A stretch of DNA of 64,000 nucleotides from positions 71,990 through 135,989 of the forward strand of contig CAYZGO010000005.1 in NCBI GenBank assembly GCA_964478075.1, read 5' to 3'. Below are positions 1-8,027 of the stretch, piece after piece. Every line of letters begins with the position of its first letter. Position 1 is the stretch's first letter. Under the pieces are notes generated by a model, which had not been told where the DNA came from, searched no databases, and saw nothing but the letters and a program-made list of their open reading frames with translations. Made by a program: the position numbers and the translations under genes. The DNA is from DAOUEX01 sp034430235 (GTDB taxonomy: Bacteria > Chloroflexota > Anaerolineae > UBA2200).

Positions 1-120
1 TCGAGTATTCGTGCAAGATTCGTGGATGGCAGGCACACAAATCGCCGAGTGGCCGCCTTCCATGTTCTAGCTTACCAATTTTGCCCCCAATCTGTCGTTT
101 AGCGCATGCTTGTACCCCAC

Positions 121-149
121 TTGCCCGCCCTGACATGTACACGTATAAT
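121..149 (+). promoter_or_regulatory. Sigma70-type promoter for the lipoprotein operon
   Basis: A -35 box TTGCCC (121-126) and a perfect -10 box TATAAT (144-149) are separated by 17 nt. The predicted transcription start, near 156, lies only a few bases before the ATG at 162, so the first gene may have a very short leader. Confidence 0.6.
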
Positions 150-161
150 CCCAGAGAGGGA

Positions 162-2141
162 ATGAGGGTGATTACATCCAAACGCGCCACAACGGAAAGG
201 TTTCATAACGGGCCCTTGCGCTGGCTAGCCGTGTTGTGCATAGCCTGCGTTGCTGTGGCGTGCAAGGCAGTTGCGCCCACGTCTACGCCTCCTCTGGCAA
301 GCCTGCGCATAGAGGTACTGCCATCCGGTGCAGCGGTCTACGTCAACGGTGAGGAGAAGGGCCACACGCCGCTGACGCTCCACCTCCCGCCGGGATTGTA
401 CACGGTGCGCGTGCAGCACGAGGGCTATGACTCCATGCAGCGAGACGTTGAGCTTCTGGCGGCAGAACAAACGCTCATTGCTGAGGCGCTGCCGGACGCT
501 GCGCCGCCCATCATTACGCTGAGCGAGTTGCCCGGTTCTGTAGAAGCCGGACAGTCGATCCTCATCTACGCACAGGCCAGGGACAACGAAACCGTCATGC
601 TGATGCGCCTGTTGATTGACGGACAACTTGCAGCAGAAGCCACCGGCCAGGCTCTGGAGCACGTCTGGGATACACAGGATGCAGGGACAGGCACGCATAC
701 TATCGCAATCAGGGCCAGCGACAGCGCGGGCAACACTGGCCAGGCCACCCGCAGCGTGGACGTCAGAGTTGCAGCCTTGCAGCAGCCGTCCCCTACGCCG
801 GAGCCATCCACTTCGACAAGCACTGACATAAGCGTGTACGAGACGACCGTTACGCTGCCCACCTACCCCTACGAACCACACCTGAGGAAAAGGGTAGATG
901 CCAGGTACAATTTCAAAGTCACCTACCTCGACCGCGCAGCGTACGAGGCCACAAGCCCGCGACCACAGCCACGCACATTCAAGGCTGTTGTCCTGGAGAA
1001 TCGCTACCTGAAACTGACCTTCCTACCGGAACTGGGGGGCAGGCTCTACACCTGCACCTTCAAGCCCAGCGGGCAGAACATCTTCTACCAGAACACTGTC
1101 CTGAAACCATCGTACTGGGGGCCGCTGAGCCGCGAAGAGAATTGGTGGCTGGCGGCTGGGGGCATGGAGTGGGCCCTGCCAGTCCACGAGCACGGCTACG
1201 AATGGGGCCTGCCTTGGACGTACAGCATCGAGCAGCAGCCCCATCAAGTCTCCATCATGTTGCGTGACAGCACGGCCAACGACCGCTTGCGCGCCGAGAT
1301 CACGGTGACACTACCGGCCGAACGGGCTTACTTTGAGTTACGACCTCGCCTTGTGAATCCCACCGCTCAGGCAGTAGCCTGTCAACTCTGGCTCAACGCA
1401 GCCCTTACCCTGGGCTCTGCGAGTGTTTCCGCTAACACAGAATTCATCTATCCCACCGATAGCATGATCGTGCACAGCAGCGGCGATAGGGCACTGCCCG
1501 CTGAGCGCCAGATAATGTCCTGGCCTATCTACGAGGGATGTGACTTGTCCCATTACAGGAACTGGCACAACTGGCTCGGCGTCTTTGTGCCAGACATCCA
1601 GCAGGATTATGCTGGCGCCTATAACCACGATACGGAGCTAGGCATTGTGCGGGTCTTTCCCCCAGAGGTCGCACCTGGGCTGAAGCTCTTTGCTTTCGGA
1701 GCAGACTTTTCAGCACGCGAAGAGTACTCTGATGACGAATCCGAGTACTTTGAGATGTGGGCAGGGCCCTGTCGGACATTCTGGCCGGAAGACGATGTGC
1801 TCATAGGCGCTGGTCAGTCTCTCAGTTGGAGCGAAATCTGGCTGCCGTTCAGCAGCATTGCTGGCCTGGACAGAGCCAACGCAGAAGCGGTGGTCAAGGC
1901 CAGCGTGCAGGGCAAGCAGGTTCACCTGGGAATCGCTGTCAGCAAGGCGCGACAAGTACAGTTCAATCTCGAGTGGAACGGCCATACATTTCACCGGCAG
2001 CGGGCGCACCTGGCTCCAGACATGTCTCTCGCAGTCCAGGTGCCACTTCCAAGTGGCGCAAGGCTGCCGGGCTATTTGAACGTGCAACTGCAGGACGAGA
2101 ATGGAGCAATCCTGCTCGAATACACGAAAGCCATCTCTTAG
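162..2141 (+). CDS. Lipoprotein with PEGA, Ig-like and DUF5107 domains
   Basis: Probable surface lipoprotein of about 659 residues. The N-terminus is basic, then hydrophobic, and ends at a lipobox-like VAVAC with Cys34, so export and lipidation are likely. A PEGA domain (about 46-100, with VYVNGEEKG and GLYTVRVQ) is followed by an Ig-like bacterial domain (about 110-205), a Pro/Thr/Ser linker and a long DUF5107-type region (about 225-540, with LPELGGRLYT and a WWLAAGGMEW stretch). DUF5107 is usually seen with TPR proteins and is thought to have a mutarotase-like beta-sandwich fold; its substrate is unknown. The ATG at 162 was chosen because the -10 box at 144-149 excludes upstream starts; a GTG two codons later is an alternative. 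The next gene starts 14 nt downstream and encodes a TPR membrane protein, so the two probably work together at the envelope. No enzymatic role can be assigned. Confidence 0.8.
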   Translation: MRVITSKRATTERFHNGPLRWLAVLCIACVAVACKAVAPTSTPPLASLRIEVLPSGAAVYVNGEEKGHTPLTLHLPPGLYTVRVQHEGYDSMQRDVELLAAEQTLIAEALPDAAPPIITLSELPGSVEAGQSILIYAQARDNETVMLMRLLIDGQLAAEATGQALEHVWDTQDAGTGTHTIAIRASDSAGNTGQATRSVDVRVAALQQPSPTPEPSTSTSTDISVYETTVTLPTYPYEPHLRKRVDARYNFKVTYLDRAAYEATSPRPQPRTFKAVVLENRYLKLTFLPELGGRLYTCTFKPSGQNIFYQNTVLKPSYWGPLSREENWWLAAGGMEWALPVHEHGYEWGLPWTYSIEQQPHQVSIMLRDSTANDRLRAEITVTLPAERAYFELRPRLVNPTAQAVACQLWLNAALTLGSASVSANTEFIYPTDSMIVHSSGDRALPAERQIMSWPIYEGCDLSHYRNWHNWLGVFVPDIQQDYAGAYNHDTELGIVRVFPPEVAPGLKLFAFGADFSAREEYSDDESEYFEMWAGPCRTFWPEDDVLIGAGQSLSWSEIWLPFSSIAGLDRANAEAVVKASVQGKQVHLGIAVSKARQVQFNLEWNGHTFHRQRAHLAPDMSLAVQVPLPSGARLPGYLNVQLQDENGAILLEYTKAIS

Positions 2142-2155
2142 TGGGAGGACAATCC

Positions 2156-3466
2156 ATGTATTGCAACGAGTGCGGTGCCGAAATAGACGACAGTGCCCTT
2201 GTCTGCCCCAACTGCGGGCATCCAGTGGCGATGCAGGTTGAATCCATACCAAGCTCGGTGGCTGAGGAGCCAGAGACTGAGCCTCACGGCCCGCGCGCAC
2301 GCGGCTGTGGTTGGGCCATGACTGCCGGCATGCTGGCTGGCTGCGCCGTCCTGATCATCGTGGGCCTGGCGCTCCTGGGCATCTATCAGGGGATGCAAGA
2401 ACGAACGCGCTTGAACCGCGCCGCGGCGGCAGAGCACTACCAAAAAGGGCTGGAGCAATTGGCCGTAGAGAACTATGAACTGGCCCGAGCAGAATTCGAG
2501 CTAGCTGTGCAACTGGACCCCAAGCACAGGGAAGCTGCCGCAAAGCTGGCAGAAGTGATTGCACTGCTCAGCAGCCGGGCCACGCCAACCTCGGCCGTAC
2601 ACCACGAGACAGCAGTCCTTCTCTACAACGAGGCCCGTGACCTTTACAACAAGGGTGACTGGGAGGGTGTAATCGTCAAGCTGGAACAGGTACAGGCCCT
2701 TGAACCAGAATATGAACGCGAACAGGTCATCATGTTGCTGGTCGAGGCGTATTACAAGGCTGGCCTGAAGCTCGTTGACCAAGACCGCATGGAAGAGGCA
2801 CTGCGCTACTTCGACCACGCCTTGGAACTGCGCCCTGCTGAGCAGGAGATTCGCGAGCAAAAGCGCCTGGCTGCTCTGTACGTGGCTGGCCTGGGCTACT
2901 GGGGAGCCGACTGGCAAGGAGCTATCGAAAGCTTCAACGTCCTCTATCAGCTCAAGCCCGACTATAAAGACACCAGACAGAGATTGTACGATGCGTACGT
3001 AGCCTATGCAGACGCACTGTACGACAAAGCAGACTGGTGCGCAGCACGTGACCACTACGATAGTGCCCTGGCCATGACCTTCAGCGAAGAGATAAGGGCA
3101 AAAAGGGAAGAGGCAGCGCAGTATTGTGCCGTTGCCCCTCCGCCCACAGGCACGCCACCGCCCAAGGGAACATTTGTCGGCAAGCTGGTGCAAATCGAAG
3201 ACGTGGGCCTGGAGACAGCCATGATGATCCGTGGGCACATTCTGGACGAAGAGGGCAACCCCATGGCAGGTGTCCAGGTGGGATTGTCCGCCTGGGATTG
3301 GTCTGCGCCTCCCGCCACAACCAATGACGAGGGCGTCTTCGCCTTTGACGGACTCGGCAACCCCGTCACATATACTGTCACGCTCATAGACTTGCCCGTT
3401 GTTCCTTTGCCTGTCAAGGCTGATTGGAGCAAGTTAGTGTGGGTAGAGTTCCGCCCACAGCCGTAG
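2156..3466 (+). CDS. Zinc-ribbon, single-TM, TPR-repeat protein
   Basis: Membrane-anchored scaffold-type protein of 436 residues. It opens with a zinc ribbon (Cys3, Cys6, Cys17, Cys20; pattern CxxC-x10-CxxC), followed by a basic stretch and one TM helix (about 53-78). A run of TPR-like helical repeats follows (about 90-330), then a PPPTGTPPPKG linker and a C-terminal carboxypeptidase-regulatory-like beta domain (about 355-436, GHILDEEGNPMAGVQVGLS). The zinc ribbon should be cytoplasmic and the TPR part extracytoplasmic; that topology is inferred. The start is set by GGGAGG at 2143-2148, 7 nt before the ATG. It is the middle gene of a three-gene plus-strand operon. The exact function is unknown; TPRs suggest protein-protein interaction, perhaps with the DUF5107 lipoprotein upstream. 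Confidence 0.85.
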   Translation: MYCNECGAEIDDSALVCPNCGHPVAMQVESIPSSVAEEPETEPHGPRARGCGWAMTAGMLAGCAVLIIVGLALLGIYQGMQERTRLNRAAAAEHYQKGLEQLAVENYELARAEFELAVQLDPKHREAAAKLAEVIALLSSRATPTSAVHHETAVLLYNEARDLYNKGDWEGVIVKLEQVQALEPEYEREQVIMLLVEAYYKAGLKLVDQDRMEEALRYFDHALELRPAEQEIREQKRLAALYVAGLGYWGADWQGAIESFNVLYQLKPDYKDTRQRLYDAYVAYADALYDKADWCAARDHYDSALAMTFSEEIRAKREEAAQYCAVAPPPTGTPPPKGTFVGKLVQIEDVGLETAMMIRGHILDEEGNPMAGVQVGLSAWDWSAPPATTNDEGVFAFDGLGNPVTYTVTLIDLPVVPLPVKADWSKLVWVEFRPQP

Positions 3467-3492
3467 AGAGCGGTAGAAAACAGGAGAGCAAA

Positions 3493-3804
3493 GTGAGCAA
3501 AGAGAAACAGCGACAACAGCGCATGCAAATCAACGTCCAATTGCCAGCGGAACTGGAAGCCATCTACGCCAATTTTGCCATGATCACCCACTCCCCATCG
3601 GAGATTGTGGTTGACTTCGCCCGCCTACTGCCTAACGTGCCCAGCGCCAAAGTCTATGCGCGGATCGTAATGACGCCCATGAATGCCAAGCTGCTGCATC
3701 GTGCGTTGGGGGAGAATCTGTCCAAATTCGAAGCGCAGTTCGGGGAGATAAAAGCGCCAGACCAGGGATTTGGCGCAGAGCGCCCCATCGGCTTCAAGCA
3801 CTAG
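3493..3804 (+). CDS. DUF3467 family protein
   Basis: Small cytoplasmic protein of 103 residues. After a short basic leader it contains the DUF3467 core (QINVQLPAELEAIYANFAMI, later PSEIVVDFARLLPNVP and AKVYARIVMTP). No biochemical role is established for this family that I can name. A GTG at 3493 is preceded by AGGAG (3482-3486) at 6 nt, which fits better than the upstream ATG at 3424 lying inside the previous gene. It begins 26 nt after the TPR gene and is probably cotranscribed with it. It converges with the minus-strand DUF362 gene. Confidence 0.8.
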   Translation: MSKEKQRQQRMQINVQLPAELEAIYANFAMITHSPSEIVVDFARLLPNVPSAKVYARIVMTPMNAKLLHRALGENLSKFEAQFGEIKAPDQGFGAERPIGFKH

Positions 3805-3868
3805 TTCCACGACTGGCAGCCTGTAGTACTATGCTGTGTCTCCGTGGTTTTCCGGTGCGCTGCCAGCC

Positions 3869-5005
3869 TCAGGGATTGACCAGACGACCCAACAGAGGCT
3901 GATGCAGCTCTACAGCCCCCTCGGGACAAAGCTCGTGGCAGCAATAGCAGCGAATACACAGCGTGAGGTCCATGTACGCCCGTTCGTCTACAATCGTAAT
4001 CGCCCGCACCGGGCAGTTCTCAACGCAGACGCCGCAGGCAGTGCACCTGGAACCGGCCTGTGGACTGGCAAGCAATTGCCTGGTAACCCACCCGCGCACG
4101 AACGCCGGGAGCTTCTTCACATCCCTGCTGCCTGTGCGAGGCCTCTTGAAACCCGCTACTTTCACCTCATCCAGGCGATTCCCCAATATCTCAACATCTT
4201 CCACGCGGCCGCTGCTCAAGCCCCTGCGTGCGGCAGCAGCAATGGGAGGCACGTCCAGAGGTGACATACCTACAATGGAGGTGGCCACCACGTCCAAAGC
4301 AACTCCGTCAGTGCTCGTCAACAGGAGGCCGATATGACGTGGATCGCCGCCAGATGGGCCGTCACCCTCCATGCCGACTACAGCATCCATGATGGTGAGG
4401 ACAGGCTTGTAGTAACTCAAGATGTCTATCAGCATCTCTGAGAACTCGTGCACAATTGGCAACTTGGTGTGATAGCCGGCCTTGGTCAAGCCAGGCACTG
4501 TGCCGAAAAGGTTTTTCGTCGCTCCAGTGAAGAGCGTTAAGCCGTGAGTCTTGAGCTTGGGCAGGGAAATGATAGCATCGGCCTCGACAACGACCTTCAT
4601 GGCATCGACCATCTTGATCAAATGGCCTTCTGGACAGGGAAGCCGCACAGAGCCAATATCGTAGTTGAGAATCGCGCCTCCCTCCTCTGCTGCCGCCATC
4701 ATACCGGTCACACGGTAAACGCGACGCAGCACGCGTGGAGTGAATAGCCCGCCCGGACTGTCAGCGATAATGGGCGTTGCTCCGGCCTCCCTCACCCACC
4801 TGGCTACTGCCGCAACGAGCGCTGGATGGGTCGTCACTGCCTTTTCCGCCGGCTGACCTTGCAGCAGATTGACTTTCAGTATCACTCTCTGCCCAGGCTC
4901 AATCAGCGCCTGATCACCTGTAAATGCCTGCAGACTCTCGCGCAGGGCCGCTTCAACTGTCCGCCGATCGTAGTTGGCGCATCTGGCGATGTAGACTCGG
5001 CTCAA
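3869..5005 (-). CDS. DUF362 protein with C-terminal 2x[4Fe-4S] ferredoxin domain
   Basis: Iron-sulfur protein of 378 residues. The N-terminal roughly 300 residues match the DUF362 family (VILKVNLLQG near the start, ISLPKLKTHGLTLFTGATKN, and the conserved DAVVGMEGDGPSGGDPR). The C-terminus carries two ferredoxin cysteine motifs, CTACGVCVENCP and CIRCYCCHELCP, each able to hold a [4Fe-4S] cluster. DUF362 proteins are probable cytoplasmic redox proteins with no settled reaction. The start codon is TTG at 5005, supported by GAGGAGGAC about 6 nt upstream and by a strong promoter at 5062-5089. It stands alone and is monocistronic as far as can be seen. Confidence 0.88.
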   Translation of the reverse strand: MSRVYIARCANYDRRTVEAALRESLQAFTGDQALIEPGQRVILKVNLLQGQPAEKAVTTHPALVAAVARWVREAGATPIIADSPGGLFTPRVLRRVYRVTGMMAAAEEGGAILNYDIGSVRLPCPEGHLIKMVDAMKVVVEADAIISLPKLKTHGLTLFTGATKNLFGTVPGLTKAGYHTKLPIVHEFSEMLIDILSYYKPVLTIMDAVVGMEGDGPSGGDPRHIGLLLTSTDGVALDVVATSIVGMSPLDVPPIAAAARRGLSSGRVEDVEILGNRLDEVKVAGFKRPRTGSRDVKKLPAFVRGWVTRQLLASPQAGSRCTACGVCVENCPVRAITIVDERAYMDLTLCIRCYCCHELCPEGAVELHQPLLGRLVNP

Positions 5006-5061
5006 GGCGTGTCCTCCTCCTGCTCAACCCCTAGGCACAATGAGTTGAATGTTGCCGTAGA

Positions 5062-5089
5062 ATTATACCATGAACATTGCTTCGGTCAA
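5062..5089 (-). promoter_or_regulatory. Promoter of the DUF362 gene
   Basis: On the minus strand, TTGACC (5089-5084) is followed after 16 nt by TATAAT (5067-5062). This gives an untranslated leader of about 50 nt before the TTG start at 5005. Confidence 0.7.
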
Positions 5090-5106
5090 TACCTTGCACC
5101 GCTCTA

Positions 5107-5210
5107 GTAGGGGCGAGGCATTCGGGCGTAGCAATCCGTCTGGCGCGGATGCTCCTATAGGGGCAGTATGCCCTGAGGTACACGCAAGATCGTCGAATGC
5201 CTCGCCCGTA
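5107..5210. repeat. Inverted-repeat intergenic element
   Basis: GGGCGAGGCATTCG at 5111-5124 is exactly complementary to CGAATGCCTCGCCC at 5194-5207. A small hairpin (GGGCA, 3 nt, TGCCC) lies between them at 5161-5173. There is no coding content. It looks like a short MITE or other dispersed palindromic element, but copy number cannot be judged from one window. Confidence 0.5.
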
Positions 5211-5272
5211 CACGTGCGTGGCGTTCGCCTGGGTGAAGTGCATCACCGGGGTACACCCCCAGTAACACAAGA

Positions 5273-5300
5273 GACCGGGCGCTTGATGCACCCGGTTTCT
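5273..5300 (-). terminator. Probable terminator after the DUF5666 gene
   Basis: A hairpin with a 9-bp stem (ACCGGGCGC paired with GCACCCGGT, one G-U) lies about 23 nt beyond the minus-strand stop at 5320. The minus-strand flank TCTCTTGTGTTAC is only moderately T-rich, so efficiency is uncertain. Confidence 0.45.
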
Positions 5301-5319
5301 TACTGCGCGTTTGCTGTTT

Positions 5320-6480
5320 CTAGAACTGGGGCGGACGCATGGAGCCTTCTACTTCGTCTGGCTCCTCAGGCTTGGACTCTGGAGGGCGTCCCGCGATAAT
5401 CAGCCGCGCCAGAAGAGCTCCTTCGTCAGCAGGCTTGCCGAGTATCAGGATGCGGTCCCCGACCTGAATGTCGGCAATGGTGGGTTCCTCCACACCGAGC
5501 ACGCGGAAGCGCGTTTGGTCATCAGTGAGAATGGTATGCGTGCCCTTGTCGTCCTCCACTGTCAGCGTTGTGCCTGCGATGCTCTGCACTTTACCACGCA
5601 CTGCAAAGCGCTCCAGGGAAATGGGCGGCAGCACGCCAACGGCCCTGGCCTCGATACGGCACACGCCGGTTGGGCGTCCTACAGCGAGTACCCAATCGCC
5701 GATGCGGATGTCGGACAGAGTGGGATTCTCCACACCAGGGACGCGAATCTGTGTCGTCGCCGTAATCGTCACTGTGGCCACGTTCTCGCGTACCTGCACA
5801 GTCAGCGAGGCCTCAGCAACACTGGTGACTCGCCCTCGCAGACTAATGGGGCCCAGTGCATCTTGAGGCACTACAGCCACCATCCTGGTCAACAACGTGC
5901 CCCCCTCGCCTGCTTCCACCAGAGCGAATACGCCATCGCCCACGTGGATGTCCGCCAAGGTGGGCTCCTCAACGTCCGGCACACGGAATTGCGTGTCTTC
6001 GTCAGTGAGCAGCACCTTGTCGCCACCTGAAGTAGCGATGGTAAGCGTCTGGCCTTCGATGACCGTGACTTCGCCTCTAAGGCCACCGATCGGCATTGGA
6101 GGCACAACGATCACCAGCCGCGCAAGCAGGCTCCCTGTTCCCTCTCTGCGGCCAAGCGTCAGCACCACATCGCCCACCTGGATGTCAGCCAATGTCGGCT
6201 GCTCCACGCCATGCACGTGATAGCGTGTGTCTGCGTCCACAGAGACTGCAACTTCTCCTTGCCGCGTGCTGAGCGTGAAGCCGCTCCCTGACTTGGTTTC
6301 CACCCGGCCCCGCCTAACGGATGGCGGGACATGGCCCCGCCTAACGGATGGCGGGACATGGCCCATTACCACAGGCCCCCGTGGAGACTGCGGCGGTTCC
6401 CCCGCCAGAGCGACCCGAGCCACGCTCAGCAAGAGCAGCGAGGCCAACCCTATCAGCAACAACTTGGTTCCGAGTTTCAT
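5320..6480 (-). CDS. Secreted protein with four DUF5666-like repeats
   Basis: Exported protein of 386 residues. A Sec signal peptide (MKLGTKLLLIGLASLLLL, cleavage after ALA near residue 26) precedes a short spacer and four homologous beta-rich repeats of about 75 residues. Each has the pattern: RG-V-x-T-V-x-LTV, then D-x-T-x-(F/Y)-x-V-x-GV-E-x-PTL-(A/S)-DI-(Q/H/R)-VGD. This is the DUF5666 style. The function is unknown; such proteins are envelope or secreted beta-repeat proteins. The ATG at 6480 has AAGGAGGAG about 9 nt upstream. A 9-residue GHVPPSVRR duplication between signal and first repeat comes from a tandem 27-nt palindromic unit in the DNA (6306-6359), which looks inserted. It is probably monocistronic. 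A TATACT lies on the minus strand at 6524-6519, but I see no good -35 partner. Confidence 0.82.
   Translation of the reverse strand: MKLGTKLLLIGLASLLLLSVARVALAGEPPQSPRGPVVMGHVPPSVRRGHVPPSVRRGRVETKSGSGFTLSTRQGEVAVSVDADTRYHVHGVEQPTLADIQVGDVVLTLGRREGTGSLLARLVIVVPPMPIGGLRGEVTVIEGQTLTIATSGGDKVLLTDEDTQFRVPDVEEPTLADIHVGDGVFALVEAGEGGTLLTRMVAVVPQDALGPISLRGRVTSVAEASLTVQVRENVATVTITATTQIRVPGVENPTLSDIRIGDWVLAVGRPTGVCRIEARAVGVLPPISLERFAVRGKVQSIAGTTLTVEDDKGTHTILTDDQTRFRVLGVEEPTIADIQVGDRILILGKPADEGALLARLIIAGRPPESKPEEPDEVEGSMRPPQF
6306..6359. repeat. Tandem 27-nt palindromic unit inside a CDS
   Basis: Two exact 27-nt copies (6306-6332 and 6333-6359) lie head to tail. Each contains CCCGCC and GGCGGG arms flanking a short loop and so can form a hairpin. 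The unit length is a multiple of three, so the DUF5666 protein frame is kept. It resembles a REP-type element captured in a gene. Confidence 0.7.
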
Positions 6481-6540
6481 GATTTATCTCTCCTCCTTTT
6501 TAATCATGTTCGCCTTGCAGTATAGGGGCCAGGTGCTATG

Positions 6541-6850
6541 TACGTATTGCGATGATGTAACAAATCTGTAAAATCCGCGTTCGCTGCGAAGCGTCCCGGC
6601 ATTCCTTCGATGGGGCGGCGTGCTCCCTCGCCTTGGCGGCCTCCTTGCCTGCGTCAAGACAGGTGTCTCGGCGACCCCGTCTGCCCTGTCTTGTCGCCAG
6701 GACAAGGTGTCGGCGCAGCCGGGACAGGCAAGACGAGGCGAGAGAAGGTGCGGTGAAATCCACCCCTTCGGGCTCGAGCCCCCGTCGAGCGGGGACGAAC
6801 GGCCCGTCAGGGCGAAGCCTTATGAAAAGCAACTGCCTAACTCGTGAAGG
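6541..6850. repeat. Palindrome-rich non-coding stretch
   Basis: No credible gene is seen here. The region holds several hairpins: AAGACAGG (6656-6663) pairs with CCTGTCTT (6685-6692), TTGTC and GACAA form a short stem near 6691-6705, and GGGCTCGAGCCC (6770-6781) is a perfect 12-nt palindrome. It separates divergent genes and leads into the promoter at 6854. Confidence 0.45.
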
Positions 6851-6853
6851 CTT

Positions 6854-6882
6854 TTGCTGCCGTATGAGGCCAGTGGTATAAT
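6854..6882 (+). promoter_or_regulatory. Promoter of the small lipoprotein gene
   Basis: TTGCTG (6854-6859), a 17-nt spacer, then TATAAT (6877-6882). The predicted start is about 6889, roughly 40 nt before the TTG start codon at 6931. Confidence 0.65.
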
Positions 6883-6930
6883 CGGAGCATCCAAAAAGGG
6901 GCAAGTATCATAGGGCGGCAGGAAGAACTC

Positions 6931-7359
6931 TTGAATAAGTGCTTCGACAAGTGCGGGCAAGCTCTCTGTTGGCTTGCGCTGTTCGGCCTCCTTCTGTTGC
7001 CAAATGGCTGCGCGACGCAGGCAAAGCCCACACTCACGCCGCATCCCACGCCAGACGACCTGGGCATCTACCTTATGCTGACCGAGAGATACACTTCGTT
7101 TGGTACCATCATGCATGTCCACGACATGTCAGCAGATGAGGCGGCTAGAATTCTGCAAGCCCTGCAGTCCATTGAGCCCCCGGCAGGCCTCGGGGCCTTA
7201 CACGAACAGGCGTTGGACGCCTACCGGTACATTTGCAGGGGCAAACTACTCCTGCCTAGCGCAGACAGTGTGCTCCGCGCCGAGGCATACTTTATGGTTG
7301 ATTGGGGTATAAGCCGCTTGTTGGACTACCGTGAACAGATTGACAAAGTCCGGCAATAG
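6931..7359 (+). CDS. Small lipoprotein of unknown function
   Basis: Exported 142-residue protein. The N-terminus is a signal peptide (ALCWLALFGLLLLPNG) ending at a lipobox Cys at residue 27 (PNGC), so membrane lipidation is likely. The mature part is mostly helical, with no domain I recognise; it has an LQALQSIEPPAGLGALH segment and ends in charged helices. Start is TTG, supported by AGGAAG 6 nt upstream and by the promoter at 6854-6882. It lies 131 nt before the LOG-family gene on the same strand, so cotranscription is possible. This is a hypothetical gene. Confidence 0.7.
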   Translation: MNKCFDKCGQALCWLALFGLLLLPNGCATQAKPTLTPHPTPDDLGIYLMLTERYTSFGTIMHVHDMSADEAARILQALQSIEPPAGLGALHEQALDAYRYICRGKLLLPSADSVLRAEAYFMVDWGISRLLDYREQIDKVRQ

Positions 7360-7490
7360 AGGGGAGCATGGGAGGCAATGCCTGCCGTGCGTGAACTGCA
7401 GTCCCCCGTGACTGCTGCTGTGCTGTTTTCCAGGACTGGCAGGCCCTGCCCCACCATCCAGAAGACTTGACAACGCAGAAGGGACGGAGA

Positions 7491-8027
7491 ATGAGCAAGC
7501 GAGCTGAAATCGTAGCTGTGTTCGGTAGCTCACAGGCAGAACCCGGTAGCTTAGCATACGAAGAGGCAAGGCTTGCGGGAACACTCCTGGCACAGGAAGG
7601 CCTAACTGTCTGCAGCGGCGGGTACGGTGGGGTCATGGAGGCTGTGAGCCGCGGGGCCAAAGAGGCCGGCGGGTCAGTCATTGGCGTGACGGCCAGCATG
7701 TTTGCCAACCGAGCTGCCAACCCCTGGTTGGACGAAGAGGTGCGCACAGACACATTGCTGGAGCGCCTGCGAACGATGGTCGAATTAGGCCAGGGTTACC
7801 TTGCACTCAAGGGCGGCATCGGCACTCTAACCGAGATCAGCGTAGTTTGGAGCCTGCTGCAAACCCACTCCATCCCACAAAAGCCCTTTGTGTTGCTCAG
7901 CGACCCCTGGCAAGGCCTGCTTGATTTCTGCACTGATGCGCTGATCATTCGCAAGCCTGACTTCGAGCATCCGCGCCTGGCCAGCACACCCGCCGAGGCC
8001 ATCCAGATTCTGGCCAAATCGCTGTAG
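7491..8027 (+). CDS. LOG-family (TIGR00725-like) Rossmann nucleotide-binding protein
   Basis: Cytoplasmic protein of 178 residues with the lysine decarboxylase-like/SLOG Rossmann fold. VAVFGSSQAEPGS opens the fold, CSGGYGGVMEAVSRGA forms the nucleotide loop, and KGGIGTLTE matches the PGGxGTxxE signature with Lys in place of Pro. Characterised LOG relatives hydrolyse nucleoside 5'-monophosphates to base and ribose 5-phosphate; whether this one does is inferred. I chose ATG 7491 (AAGGG about 9 nt upstream) over TTG 7467, since the fold begins just after it. The neighbours give no metabolic context. Confidence 0.8.
   Translation: MSKRAEIVAVFGSSQAEPGSLAYEEARLAGTLLAQEGLTVCSGGYGGVMEAVSRGAKEAGGSVIGVTASMFANRAANPWLDEEVRTDTLLERLRTMVELGQGYLALKGGIGTLTEISVVWSLLQTHSIPQKPFVLLSDPWQGLLDFCTDALIIRKPDFEHPRLASTPAEAIQILAKSL

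Noticed and set aside
225..881. 218-codon minus-strand ORF opposite the PEGA/DUF5107 gene
   Set aside because: Arginine/cysteine-rich shadow of a clear plus-strand gene with domains.
6306..6359. CRISPR array from the 27-nt repeat
   Set aside because: Only two units, directly adjacent with no spacer, inside a coding sequence; no cas genes.
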